Assembly (NCBI GenBank): GCA_015698045.1
Contig: BLAL01000285.1
Coordinates: forward strand, 2,480,001 to 2,544,000
DNA from: Rhizophagus clarus
Lineage: Eukaryota > Glomeromycota > Glomeromycetes > Glomerales > Glomeraceae
Direction of reading: 5' to 3'
Length of the DNA: 64,000 nt
Below, piece by piece: positions 35,172 to 46,895 of the stretch. Position numbers and translations under genes: made by a program. The notes beneath the pieces are model-generated. The model was not told where the DNA came from and made no database searches. It saw only the letters and a program-made list of their open reading frames with translations. How positions within the stretch are numbered: position 1 is the first letter of the stretch; every line of letters starts with the position of its first letter.

Positions 35172-36582
35172 ATGATCGTTTTACAACAACCCGCACATAA
35201 CGAATTCAACAGTTTTAATAATCCAAGGTCTTTTGATTCCTCCTCTATCGGAAATTTCTCCCATATTCCTTCTCAGAATATTCCAACTACCATGTATCAA
35301 GCTGCTGCTACAAGTCAATATCAGACACAACCTTTCGTGTACGGAAATCCAAGTATAACTTATACTTCCAACAACGCTCTTTCAAGAACGTCTCCGGCTT
35401 CATCTTTGCCTAGACAAACGCCGACAGACGCTTCTTTTGGACTCGAAGCTAACAGTTATTCTCAATTAACTTATAATAATAGATACGATCAATCAACGGG
35501 TACTGACGGTTCGAAAGCATCAACTCTTCAACAAAATCCTGCTTCGAGTATGATTCCTTCAACCACAGCCGCGAATCTATCCCCCGATAGTTCAAACGTT
35601 CTTCCTCCATTGTCCGAAGTTTTCTCATCACCATCATCTGCCCAATCACCTAATCAATCTCAAGTTCAAAACGTTCAACAAGTTCAAAATCAACAAGTTG
35701 CCGCCGCTGCCGCCGCTGCTGCTCAAAATGGTTTTTATTATTCTGATGCTGCAGCTGCTGCTTCATACGCTGCTGAATCAAATTATGGCAATGCTCCAAG
35801 TTCTTTAATGTCTCAAGCTCAACAACAATCTCTTGGTCAACAAGCTGCACAATCTCAAATCGCTACAAATATACCTACATTACCAAGAATTGGCAGTGCT
35901 GATTTACAAGCTCAAATGTTAGCGAGACGTGATAGTAACGCTTTATTAGCTATAAATACTGGTATGTTGGGTGCTTCAGATCAATCCCCCATAAGTGCGG
36001 GTTCATCAGCGACTTCACCGATAGTATATCAACAAGCCGCACATCAAGCCTTATTGAACAGTCATTTCATGGCTGCTACACAATCAATGAATGGTGGTAT
36101 CATTCCATCATCACAGCGTACTATTAATGGTCATCGTAAAGGTTTTAGAACAGATGATGGTGATTTAACTGCAGCAACAGGAGATCGTCCACAAAAAGTG
36201 TATTCATTTGTTGCCTTACCGGGTATTAACACAAAGAAACGTCCTAGACGACGATATGATGAAATCGAACGCCATTATGCTTGTAATTATCCCGGATGTA
36301 CGAAAAGTTATGGTACTTTAAATCATTTGAATGCCCATGTACAAATGCAAAAGCATGGTCAAAAACGACACCCATCTGGTAGGTTCATTGAACTACACGT
36401 TTAATAGTTTCTAGTAGGTATACGATACTAATTTATTGATTTTGTTTTTATTAGAATTTAAGGAACTTCGAAAACAATGGAGAAGACAAAAAAGGGAAGA
36501 GGAGGAACGTAAAGCTGCAGAAGCTGCTGCAAACAAGAATACTGTAGGATTAAATATATCGTCACTTTCATCATCAATATAA
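35172..36582 (+). CDS. Con7-like C2H2 zinc-finger transcription factor
   Basis: Two exons, 35172-36378 and 36455-36582 (intron with GTAGGT donor and TTTATTAG acceptor), giving 444 residues. The N-terminal about 330 residues are low-complexity, rich in Ser, Gln, Asn and Ala with a poly-Ala run (QQVAAAAAAAAQNG), as in many activation domains. The C-terminal part has the highly conserved block YSFVALPG and KKRPRRRYDEIERHYAC, a single C2H2 finger (C371, C376, H389, H395; GTLNHLNAHVQMQKHG), and then, across the splice, HPSEFKELRKQWRRQKREEE, a basic coiled segment. This combination is diagnostic of the Con7 family, which in filamentous fungi controls morphogenesis and infection structures; the role here is inferred. 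The protein should be nuclear. The gene is isolated, with about 13 kb upstream and 6 kb downstream free of recognisable genes. Confidence 0.92.
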
Positions 36583-36734
36583 AAAAAATTACTTTGTAAC
36601 ACTTAAAATTAATTTCAAAAGAACAATTATTTTTCTCAAGCATCATTTTTTTTCTTTATTCTTTTCTTCCTTCTCACCAAAATTATGCATATGATTTAGG
36701 ATATATAGTAAATAGTAATGAATATGCAGGACAA

Positions 36735-36765
<31 letters not shown>

Positions 36766-38070
36766 ATAAAAAAGTTTAAAAAATCTATTATTTCCCCTTT
36801 ATACAAAAATCCCCTTGCACAAAAATTCATGATCTTTCTTTTTTTATATTCCCTTTGTTAAATTTTTCTTTTTCGTTTTCGTTTCTCTTTTTTATAAATA
36901 TGATGAGTGTATGGAGATGGCGATTGGCTTCTTTTCTTTTTTCGAGTATTAGCGGTTGACAAATTGATTAAAAAGATAATAACGATTCCATTTGTCCTCA
37001 CGCTTCTAAAAAAGAAAAAGAAATAAAAAATACCGAGAAAAAATTTATTGTTTTATAGTATGTCAATCAATTGATATTGGGAAGGTCTTTATTGTTTACT
37101 TTTTACTTACAAAATATGTATGCCGTTTGGTATATATGTTTTTTTTCTTGTAATAATAATAAATGGAGATGATGGAAAAATATATATATATCAGACGGAC
37201 ATTATATATATGTTTGATAATAATAATAATAATTAGATCATTCTTAACAAGATCTGTTTATGTTTCCCTTACGGCATCTAAGAATTTTTATATATATACA
37301 TTTTTTTCTTTACCTTTTTATTTTATAATATTTCTTCCTTTTTTTACAACTTAATAAAATTCCCCCTTTTTTTTTTAAAAAAAAAAAAAAAAAAGTTTGA
37401 TCATTTCTTCTAGTGATTCCTTTTTAATTATATATATGATGCATGATTTCGCTTTATTATTTCTCTTAGTTTATACATATATATTAATAGTTATTTCTGT
37501 AGAATTTTTTTTTTTTTTTTTTTACTTTCTTTTGTAAAAATTTTTTTTTTTTTACCCTCTTACATTATCCTATATATATTGTTATATTTTTTTTTTCCGA
37601 TTTTGATAAATAAAAAAAATTAAAAAAAAAAAAAAAATCTTGAAAAATTTTTTTTCGTGACGATTATCGGAAAAAAATTAAAAAAGATTGTTTAGATCGT
37701 ATGTAATTAGCTTGTTTGTTATTTTTTTTTTTTTTTTTTTCATATAAATCTCGATTAAAAAAAAACAGTAATCATTTTAACCGAAAAAAGTGTAAATCAC
37801 ATCGAGACAAATTAAAGTTAAAATCTCTCTCTCGCTTTGACCATGTAAATTGACTAAAAAAGTTACTGCGGTCCAAATTTGATATAACTAAAAAAAGGTT
37901 AAATCGAAAAAAAAAAAAAACGTAATTTTTAAAAAAAAAAAAAAAAAAATATTTTTTTGATTCGATTCGTTTATTTCGGATTCGGAAAATAAAGTAAGTT
38001 TCTTTCTTTAAAGAAAAATATTATTATTTTTTTTTTTTTTTTTTTTTACCAAGAATTTTTTTTTTACTTT

Positions 38071-38113
<43 letters not shown>

Positions 38114-41100
38114 GGGAAAATTTTAATTGTTTCAACTGTGTATAAAGATTACAAAAGATTACAAAATAGGATTATGAAACATCGAGATCATCAATCAACG
38201 TGTAAAAAGGAATAAAAAAAAATCAAAAAAATATTTCACAATTATCATATTTTTTCATTTATTTTACATTTATTACATACAAATTTTTTTTTTTTTACAT
38301 TTCTTCATACATTTCAGCTCATACATAATATAACACAATCCATCCATCCATACATATTAAACACTTCAAAAAATAACAATACATATTGTTAACCATGTAT
38401 ACGAAATTGAAAATGGAAAATAAATAAAAAAAAATAAATTTTTTTTTTTTGAACCACAAAGGATCGAGTACCCAAACAGAGAACTTTAAAAAAAAAAAAG
38501 CTGACAAATTTAATAAGAGAAAAAATTGATTTTTTTTTTTTTTACATATATTTAGATAAAAAAAAAAAAAAAAAAAAAAAATTTCGTTGACTTGTTAATA
38601 TTTGATTGTTATACGGCAGACACATTTTTAACGGGAATGATCGGATTATTTGTTTAAAAAGTTAGGAAGTTTATTATGTAATATTTATAAATTTTCACGT
38701 TTATTTTAGTAAAAATTAGGATGTTCATACATGAATAATGAATTTTTTGGAATATTATACTTACCATATTTCATATGAATAACTAAATGAGGACAATTGA
38801 AATTTCGGATACATTGATAATTAAGGTTTTTTTAAACGTTACGGAATTTTTAATGGTAAAAAAAAATAAATAAAAATAAAAATAAATAAAATAAATAAAT
38901 AAATATGATGAGACTACGCCGCATAATAAGAAAATCAAAATTATTATTCAAATCCCGAACGGATGAAGCCGATGTATGGATGGATGTTCTACCCCAAGCC
39001 CCCGAGTTTCCTTTTTTTTATTTTATAACGATTACAAGGAAAAAAAAAAAAAAATTTTTTTTTTTTTGTTCTCAAGAAAACGTGTTTATAAAAAAAAAAT
39101 TTTTAAAGGTTTCTTGTTATTATTATTTAACAATTTAAATGATAATAATAATAGATTAATTTATAATTTTATAATTTATATTATTATTATTATCATGTAT
39201 TTATGTTTATTATTATGTTACTTAATATTTTTTTTTTTTTTAAACGAAAATCATTTTTTTTTACAGTAAGTACGACACGCGTGCAGTATCAATTCCGTTT
39301 ATTTATTCATTAAATAGGATCTTTTGTCCAAATTTGTTTAAAAAAAAGGACCACTTTTTTTTTTATTACCTCGTATGACTTTTTTTTTTAAAATATCAAC
39401 TGACCATCATAAAATTACCCGCGTGCTGATTTATCACTTTGTTGTTGTATGTGTATATACAGTTGTTATACAGTATACAGTATATAATATAATTGTATTG
39501 GTAATTTGTTATATAATAAAGTATTTACAGTTTATATACAGTATAATTTTCAATACTTTTTTATCCCTTTAAATCTTTAACCCTGTTTGTTATAAAAATT
39601 AAATGTGATAATAAAAATGAGTTGTCTCATGCGATTTCTATGCAAGGTAAAGTAACATTGTAAATCATTCATTATTTACGGTATTGTCACCATTTCGGAA
39701 ATGCCAATCTCGAACCTCTTTTTTAAAATTGTACTTTAAAAAAAAACAAAGCCGCTTTATTAAGGAATAAAATCTTAATAAAGAATTTTGGTTCTTTTTT
39801 TTGAAATGTATACGGAGTAAACACTCTGTATACAGTTATAATTATATAATTTAATTTTATGAAAAAAAAAAAAAAAAAAAGATCTTGAAAAAAAAAACGG
39901 ATTCTTTTGGGGATTTTTATTATCACTTTTTATTACACTTTTATTATTTATTGTTTTTTTTTTTTATTGTTTTTTTTTTTTTGTTTTTTTTCTCATAAGA
40001 TTATTTTTTTTTTTAAGAAAAAAAAATTCTCATTACAGTTGGTTACCTAGAATAAATTATAGAAATTCTTTTTTTAATTTAAAAAAAAAGTCGATCCAAA
40101 TAATATATAATTATTTTGTAAATATTATTTATTTATTATTATCATTATTATTATTATTATTATTATTTTTTTTTTTTTTTTTTTTAACGGTAAAAATTTA
40201 AAATATATTCAATTTATTTTTTACCCACGGATAATAATGGTTGACTTTTAGTATGTCTTACAAGTGAAAAAAATGTACGTTATCGATTTATTGCATGCAT
40301 TATTACCGGAGGATCATTTTATACCTTTGTGAATTTTTTTTTTTTTTATAACAATAACCAATCCAAAATTAAACTAAATCATGTTTTCATTTTTTTTTTT
40401 TTCAGCATAATTTATCACAAAAAATGATAAATTACGCAGAAAACTTATCATTTAAACCAATTACCAATTAAAAAAAAAAATTAAAAAAAATTCTTTAATT
40501 TTTTTTTTTAATATATAAAAAAGCAAACTCACAGAAAAAAAGAATAATAATAACAATATGCAGGGTCTATTGCTAATTTTAAAAATGGGGGAGGTGAGAG
40601 ATGAGAAATGAGAGGTGAGGAGAAAAAAAAAAGGTTTTTAATTATATATATAAGGTTCTTCCGATAATTTAAAGTTTTTTAGTGTGTTTAGTATGTTTAT
40701 AGTGTATTAGTTGCGTTTAGTATTAGTTGTATTAGTGTTGTTTATAGTGTGATTTAATAATATTATTCTTAATAATAATAATATTTATTATATTAATTAT
40801 TATATATTAATTATAATTATAATAATTATAATTATATTTTTTTTTAAAATATACATATATATAAATATATATATATATTATATATATATATTTACAATAC
40901 ATACATATTACATATATATTATATATATTTATTATAACTTGTGTATAATGAAATGCATAATAAACCCTACAATTGTTTGAAATTCAAAATAATTAATTTT
41001 GTGTAGAAAATGTGTACATATTTTGTTTTCCATCATGTGTAGGGACTTTCAATGTAATCTGATGATTAAATAAATAATTAAGTTTTTTTTTACAAAACAT

Positions 41101-41800
41101 AACGTAACATAACGTTATGGTACGCACGCAAGTTAAAAAAAAAAGGCGGTACCAGAGGTACCGTAAATTTTTTAAATTTTTAATTTTTTTTTTACCTCTT
41201 ATTACTTTTTGTACGATCACGCCACAAAAAAAAAACAAAAAAAAAAAATACTTGAAATAAAAAAAAAAAAAACAAAGAAAAAAGGAAAAGAACTTCTTTA
41301 AAATAACCAAATATTTTTTATTTAATATATTTTTGTGAAAATTTTCTCGCGTTATTTTTTCCCAGATTTATATAACAGGTCATTTTATTGAATTAATAAT
41401 AATAATAATAATAAACATAATTATGTAATATTTATATGTATAAAATAATACTTGTGATAAATTTGATGGTTGAATGTCATATGAATTTAATGTCATTGTG
41501 TAAAATTTTTTTCTTTATGAAAAAAAGAATAACGCGTCAAAAATAACCAATTCGTTTTAATTGGTTTAAGAAGGGAATAAAATAAATTATTAATGTTTAC
41601 AAATTAACACGACTGGTAGCTGACCAAAAAAAAAAAAGACGTTCACGTGACGAAACCTTTTTCATACATAACACGTGGTTAATTGTTCCGGCCAGAATTT
41701 AACACAACTAACTAAACTTTACATGACACTAGTCTAACAGATATTCTTTTTACTCGATTACTCATAAAGCCAAGATTTCTTTGTACTAATAATATGCATA
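36583..41800. other. AT-rich stretch downstream of the Con7-like gene
   Basis: No gene recognised. It contains some of the longest homopolymers in the window, including T21 at 38027-38047 followed by A37 at 38076-38112, several (TAA)n and TATATA tracts (40860-40930 and 41395-41412), and a GAGAGATGAGAAATGAGAGGTGAGGAG purine run near 40592-40622. Short frames in this stretch are homopolymer artefacts. Confidence 0.55.
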
Positions 41801-41819
41801 ATTAATGTATTAGTGTTAA

Positions 41820-42535
41820 TCAAAATGAACTAGACCGAACCGGACCAAACTGGATCGATGGAACTTGGCTTGAGAATTTCAAGTTACGGTCCGGTTTGAT
41901 TTCAATTTAATAGTGTTAAATAAATGGAATTGATTGGTTGACGAATCAACCCAACGGGGTTAATAAAAGTTTATAAAGTTGACGCGATTCAAGTCAACAT
42001 GGTTTAGCGATATCAAGTTGAACCGCTAACAATACGGGCTGCGGTTTAAGTCAATATGGTTTAGCGATATCAAGTTGAACCAAGCCGAACCGTTAGCAAG
42101 ATGAATCAATTCAACGGTTTGATAAAAAAAAAAAATTGAAATTTCAATATAGTTTAGTTTAGTTTTGATATCAACACATAACCAATAGAATTGAGGATCA
42201 ATTCAGCGGGTCAATATAAGTTGATGTGAGTCGATACTCGATTTATCAATTTGACTTGCGGTTCAAGTCAATATAGTTTAACGGGACACTAGTGCATATT
42301 TAAATATCGTAGCACGTTTTTACTGTTCAAACCTATGGGTTGATCGATCAATTAAAAAAATTGCGAGTCCGACTTGCGGCAGTTCAAGTCAATATCAGAT
42401 CGCAACACTAGTGCATAATTGAATATTTATTTCATTGTTAAACCAATGGAATTTGATGAGTTGAAGGATTAATGATAGAAGTTCAATATGGTTTAGCTTG
42501 ACTTTGATACCACAGCAACTCTAGTGCGTAATATG
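41820..42535. repeat. Degenerate repeat block (TCAAGTCAATATGGTTTAGC)
   Basis: Less AT-rich than its surroundings. The word TTCAAGTCAACATGGTTTAGCGATATCAAGTTGAACC starts at 41988 and recurs at 42045 (period about 57 bp). Weaker copies occur near 42253, 42375 and 42480, where the unit widens to about 120 bp and includes ACACTAGTGCATA (near 42283, 42407 and 42511). ACCGAACCGGACCAAACTGG near 41833 belongs to the same style. No open frame. Could be a satellite-like remnant or the inside of a decayed element. Confidence 0.55.
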
Positions 42536-42723
42536 TCTTGCTGTATCTCTAACATTTTAATGTTTTTTTTAAAAAAAAAATAGTTAACTTGTTTGTAAAC
42601 AAATATTTACATTTTAAGAGCCAATCTTGTTCTTAAACAAATATTTATATTTAAGAGCCAAAAACAGATGTTCTGATGAGAACCACTCATTACTGATGAG
42701 GTTAACTAGAAGTACAGGTATAA

Positions 42724-43049
42724 TTGGTGTGCCAGGTAAAGAATTATCTCGAGTCCTACAGGCAAAGTGGTGGCGAAGTTCAAGATAAGGTAAAAAAAAA
42801 AAAATATTATTTTGATTCTTCCTCTTGCAATTTTCTTAAAATAAAATATTACATCATATTATTTTTTTTTTCAAGAAAAGGCTATTCCAATTTGATGATA
42901 TTCATTCGCCCAAAAACATTGTGTTAGAGTACTCTCTCCTAAGAAGATCACAAAAATCGTCAAAACTAACGGGATTCCTAAAAATTGTCTTGCTGGAGAT
43001 CTTTTTGAAAGATCAATTAACGCTAAAACCTGTTCTCAATTATATTTAA
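42724..43049 (+). pseudogene. Possible two-exon gene fragment
   Basis: The segment ending ESYRQSGGEVQDK (donor GTAAAA at 42790) and the segment starting KRLFQFDDIHSPKNIVLEYS (acceptor TTTTCAAG at about 42876) join in phase and stop at about 43049. A stop lies just before 42724, so no proper start is available. Not recognised. It may be a remnant of a larger gene or chance. Confidence 0.2.
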
Positions 43050-43799
43050 CAAACCACTTCTATATAGATATATGAAAAATATATTCCCTTACTTCTATAC
43101 GTGGTCGTATAGTAGTTTTATGTATATAAAGGAAATAGAATAGAAACTCGTAATATGTCTTACCTTATTCTATTTTGTTTTACTTTGATCTCTTTTTTAC
43201 CTTCCCCATTTCCTGTATAATGTTAGATACTGATCGAGGTACCAATGTTTTACATATCAGACATATCAGATATAGATGAGATTGTTTTTTTCTAATTTCA
43301 TGGCTAATGCTAATATAGTGATTTACTTTACCAATATTTTAGGTTATAGCATGATCTCTTGGGTTTACACTATAACAGTTATTATGTACAGTACGTCATT
43401 CACCCCCAAATAATTATAATTCAAATTGTTTATATATTTATATCTATGATATCTTTATAATATTCAAGCAATTCACTAAAGAATACTAAAAATCACTAAT
43501 GTATGATACTAAAATCCCTAATTAATACTAAAATCACTTATGAATTTTAAAAATAAAACATGTACACCTTAATTATGCTCAGCAATAACTAAGTACTAAT
43601 GAATTAATTAATATTAATTAAAAAAAAAAAAAAAATCGAATAAAATAATAATTCTATAAGAGATAATATACAAGATACAAAAAAAAAAAAAAATTATTAA
43701 CTTACTTATCACGCAATGCATATTTTATTTTATTATCTATCGTAATAATAATATATTCCTGTTTCTCTATCAAACTCATTCGATTTAAAAAGGCATTTT

Positions 43800-44452
43800 T
43801 CATTTAAGTACTCCATTCACATTCTCAATATCATCCTGACCAGATCCTTCTCCAATATTTCCCCCTCCAACATTCTCCCCTCCAACGTTTCCTCCTCCAA
43901 CATTCCCTCCTTCTTCTACATGCCTCCATTTTAACCAATGATAATATTGTTTGGAGTGGATTTCTGTTGCTACATCATAATTCTTTAAATGTTCGCGAAA
44001 TTGTGGGTTCTGAAGAAGGTCAAGAAAATGAAGTGCATGTGGGTAGCTATTATAATTGATAAAGACTTAGATAATGATACGATTGTGATATCATGATGAT
44101 AAACGTTTAAATACAATTTTAATTTTTTTTTCTTCTTACACTATGAATTTTGCATATTCAGGTCGTTTCCAATATTTTAGATATTCCAAGTAATTAAGAA
44201 ATACTGGATCTTCAAAATATTCTTTTTGTGCGAGATCTAAACAAAAATGAATAAAATAAATTATGCATATATTATTAGGCTAGCAAAAAACAAAAAACGG
44301 GGAAAAAATAAATACAAACTATTAAGATACCACGGATTCGCCAAACATTGAATAAATTCTAACTCAATTTGAAAACGTCTTATATTTCTATTTTCTAACT
44401 CAGAAGTTTTATTTTCTAACTTTTTTTCTTCAGAGAAGGGTTGTTCGGACAT
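43800..44452 (-). CDS. MED31: Mediator complex subunit 31
   Basis: Three exons on the minus strand: 44452-44320, 44236-44140 and 44046-43800, giving about 158 residues. The conserved core is unmistakable: RRFQIELEFIQCLANPWYLN, then LAQKEYFEDPVFLNYLEYLK, YWKRPEYAKFI and YPHALHFLDLLQNPQFR. MED31 (Soh1) is a small all-helical subunit of the Mediator middle module that bridges activators and RNA polymerase II. The first donor appears to be the unusual GTTTGT, chosen because it keeps phase with LAQKEYF. The C-terminal tail is odd: about 20 residues of Gly/Asn repeats (GGNVGGGNVGGENVGGGNIG) encoded by a short tandem repeat. Divergent from the cytochrome c1 gene. Confidence 0.92.
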
Positions 44453-44727
44453 TTTTTTTTTTATTTATCAAATTTTTTAATGTACGACAATATAAAAAAA
44501 TTTATTTTTTTATCGTGAGTATCGTGAGACAACTTTATAGATGGAAATTGATGTTTCTTTTTATCGCATGATAACTTTTTTTTTTATACTTTTTAGATGT
44601 TACACCGAAAAAAAAAAGATTACGGACTTTTCTTGGTGGCTTAGTTTAATCGAATTTGCTTAATATTTCCTCGTAATCATTCCATTATTATTTTTTTTTT
44701 TTTTTTTTTACATAATTATAAAAAGCC
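44453..44727. promoter_or_regulatory. Shared promoter region of MED31 and cytochrome c1
   Basis: 275 bp lie between the two divergent start codons, with long T runs near 44575-44585 and 44692-44709. No specific site recognised; the promoter role follows from the head-to-head arrangement. Confidence 0.5.
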
Positions 44728-46506
44728 ATGTTTGCGAGGCTTTCGGGTCAAGTTGCAAAGAGACCATTAAAACGATGGGTTAATGCTTTTGCGCAGGTTA
44801 GGATACTCTAACAAAGAAAAGAAACAAAAATCATAAGCTAAAAAAAAAAAATTTTTTTTTTTGTTTTAGACTCGAGGTTTTTCAGGTACTTCCAGTGCTC
44901 CTCAGTCGGTTCGTATTTCTATAGTGTCAAAATTAATTTTATCGGTCTAGGTAGTTATGCAGAAAAAAAAGATCACATTGCAACTTAAATGTCAATTTAA
45001 GCAACAAAAAAGAATAAGGAAAAAAAAAGAAAAAAAAAAAAAAATATTACCTTTTTGTAAAATGAATAAAAAAAATTTATTCAATTGAATGAATGAATGA
45101 ATGAATGAAATTGATTTTTGATATTTTCGAGATTAAATATTATTTATATGAATTATTACCAAAAAAAAAAATTTATTTGATTAGAATTCAAAAACTGTTG
45201 CTGCTACAGCAGCCGTAGCAGTAGCAACAGCAACAGGCATTGGTTATTATTTATATGTCAATCCTATTCATGCCGGTATGGAAGATGAAGGACTCCATTC
45301 ACCATCATACCCTTGGTCTCATTTTGGTCCATTCAGTACTTTTGATCATGCCAGGTGAGAATTCAAATATGAAATTATTCAACTGTAACTGTAATAAAGA
45401 ATTATTGTACTTTTTTTTTTTTTTTCCGGAGTAATTTAATAGGTTCAGATTATTTGTACTATTGATGTTTTTGATATTCAGCATTAGTCTTGAAAAAGAC
45501 CGATATAGTTACTTCCTCTCATACAACAACTATTTATTAATTTTTTTTTCATTTACATCACGTGGTTTTCTTATTATAATTAAGCATTCGACGTGGTTAT
45601 CAAGTTTATAGAGAAGTTTGTTCTACGTGTCATTCACTCGACCATATCTCATGGCGTAATTTAGTGGGCGTATCACATACAGAAGATGAAGTGAGAGCGA
45701 TGGCCGAGGAATTTGAATATAAAGATGGTCCAGATGATAATGGAGATTATTTTGATAGACCGGGAAAACTATCTGATCGTATGCCACGACCTTATCCTAA
45801 TGAAGAAGCTGCTCGTGCTGCTAATGGTGGTGCTCTTCCACCAGATCTTTCATTAGTAGTTAAAGCCCGTGAAGGTGGTGCCGTATGTATTCATTATAAA
45901 TAATATGAATTATAAAACATAGGGTATTGTATAATTTAAATAATTTTAATTTTAAATATTTAGAATTATATTTTTTCTCTCTTAACTGGATACTATGATC
46001 CACCGGCTGGTGTCGAAATTCGTGAAGGTTTAAATTATAACCCTTATTTTCCTGGTGGTGCAATTGCTATGGCAAGACTTTTATTTGATGATTTGGTTGA
46101 ATATGATGATGGTGAGTTGATAAAGTTCAAATATTAATTTTTTTTTTTTTAAGATTTATAAATAAGTAATTTAATTTTAAAAAATTTTTTTGTTAAAATT
46201 TCGATGTTAAGGTACTCCTGCAACTACATCTCAGATGGCAAAGGATGTTACGACATTTCTTTCTTGGGCCGCAGAACCCGAACACGATGATCGTAAAAAA
46301 ATGGGTATAAAGGCTATAATTATGTTATCCGTTATGACTATTTTGTCAATTTGGGTTAAACGAAACAGATGGGCGAGTCTTAAAACGAGAAAGATCGCGT
46401 ACGTATTTTATTTTACGAATCTATATATATGATTTTTTTTTTCCTGAAACTCTAATAATAAAATTCTTTAATCATTGAATTTAGATATGCGCCACCTAGA
46501 TATTGA
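44728..46506 (+). CDS. CYT1: Cytochrome c1, haem protein of mitochondrial complex III
   Basis: Seven exons in consistent phase: 44728-44796, 44870-44908, 45185-45354, 45585-45882, 45964-46111, 46212-46398 and 46485-46506, giving 310 residues, as usual for the family. The N-terminus is a basic mitochondrial presequence ([17 protein letters not shown]), followed by an Ala-rich hydrophobic segment (about 40-60) that fits the inner-membrane sorting signal. The haem-attachment motif CSTCH is at about 105-109, and the axial Met is expected in FPGGAIAMA (M228). A C-terminal anchor (about 273-291, [15 protein letters not shown]) and the basic end KTRKIAYAPPRY complete the family pattern. It passes electrons from the Rieske protein to cytochrome c. 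Convergent with the BtuF-like gene, 389 bp downstream. Confidence 0.95.
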
Positions 46507-46895
46507 AAAAAACTATAAATTATTTAATTATGGAATATTTATATTCAAAAACATTTAGATTCCAAATAAAAATTTTAGTTAATCAATTTAACAAAAACAT
46601 TTGCATCGATTTTTTATTTTTTATTTTTTTTTGTTTTTTAGATATTTACGAACTGTTCTAAAACTTCTAATGCGAATATCTCAAAATCATTAAAATTAAA
46701 ATATTTTGAATTGAAACTTTATTTTTATGTTTATAAAATTTAAAGTTGCAAATTTACAATTAAGCACTTAATTTTAATGGCCACTGGGTGTCCTGCAAAT
46801 AAAGGAATTTAAATATTTCAAATGTCATTATATTTAAGAGGAATTTTGTTTTGAATTAATGTATAAAATGAAAAATATTTAAAAATCTGATCTGT

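Noticed and set aside
35449-35850. Minus-strand open frames opposite the Con7-like gene
   Set aside because: Antisense shadows of a well-supported exon.
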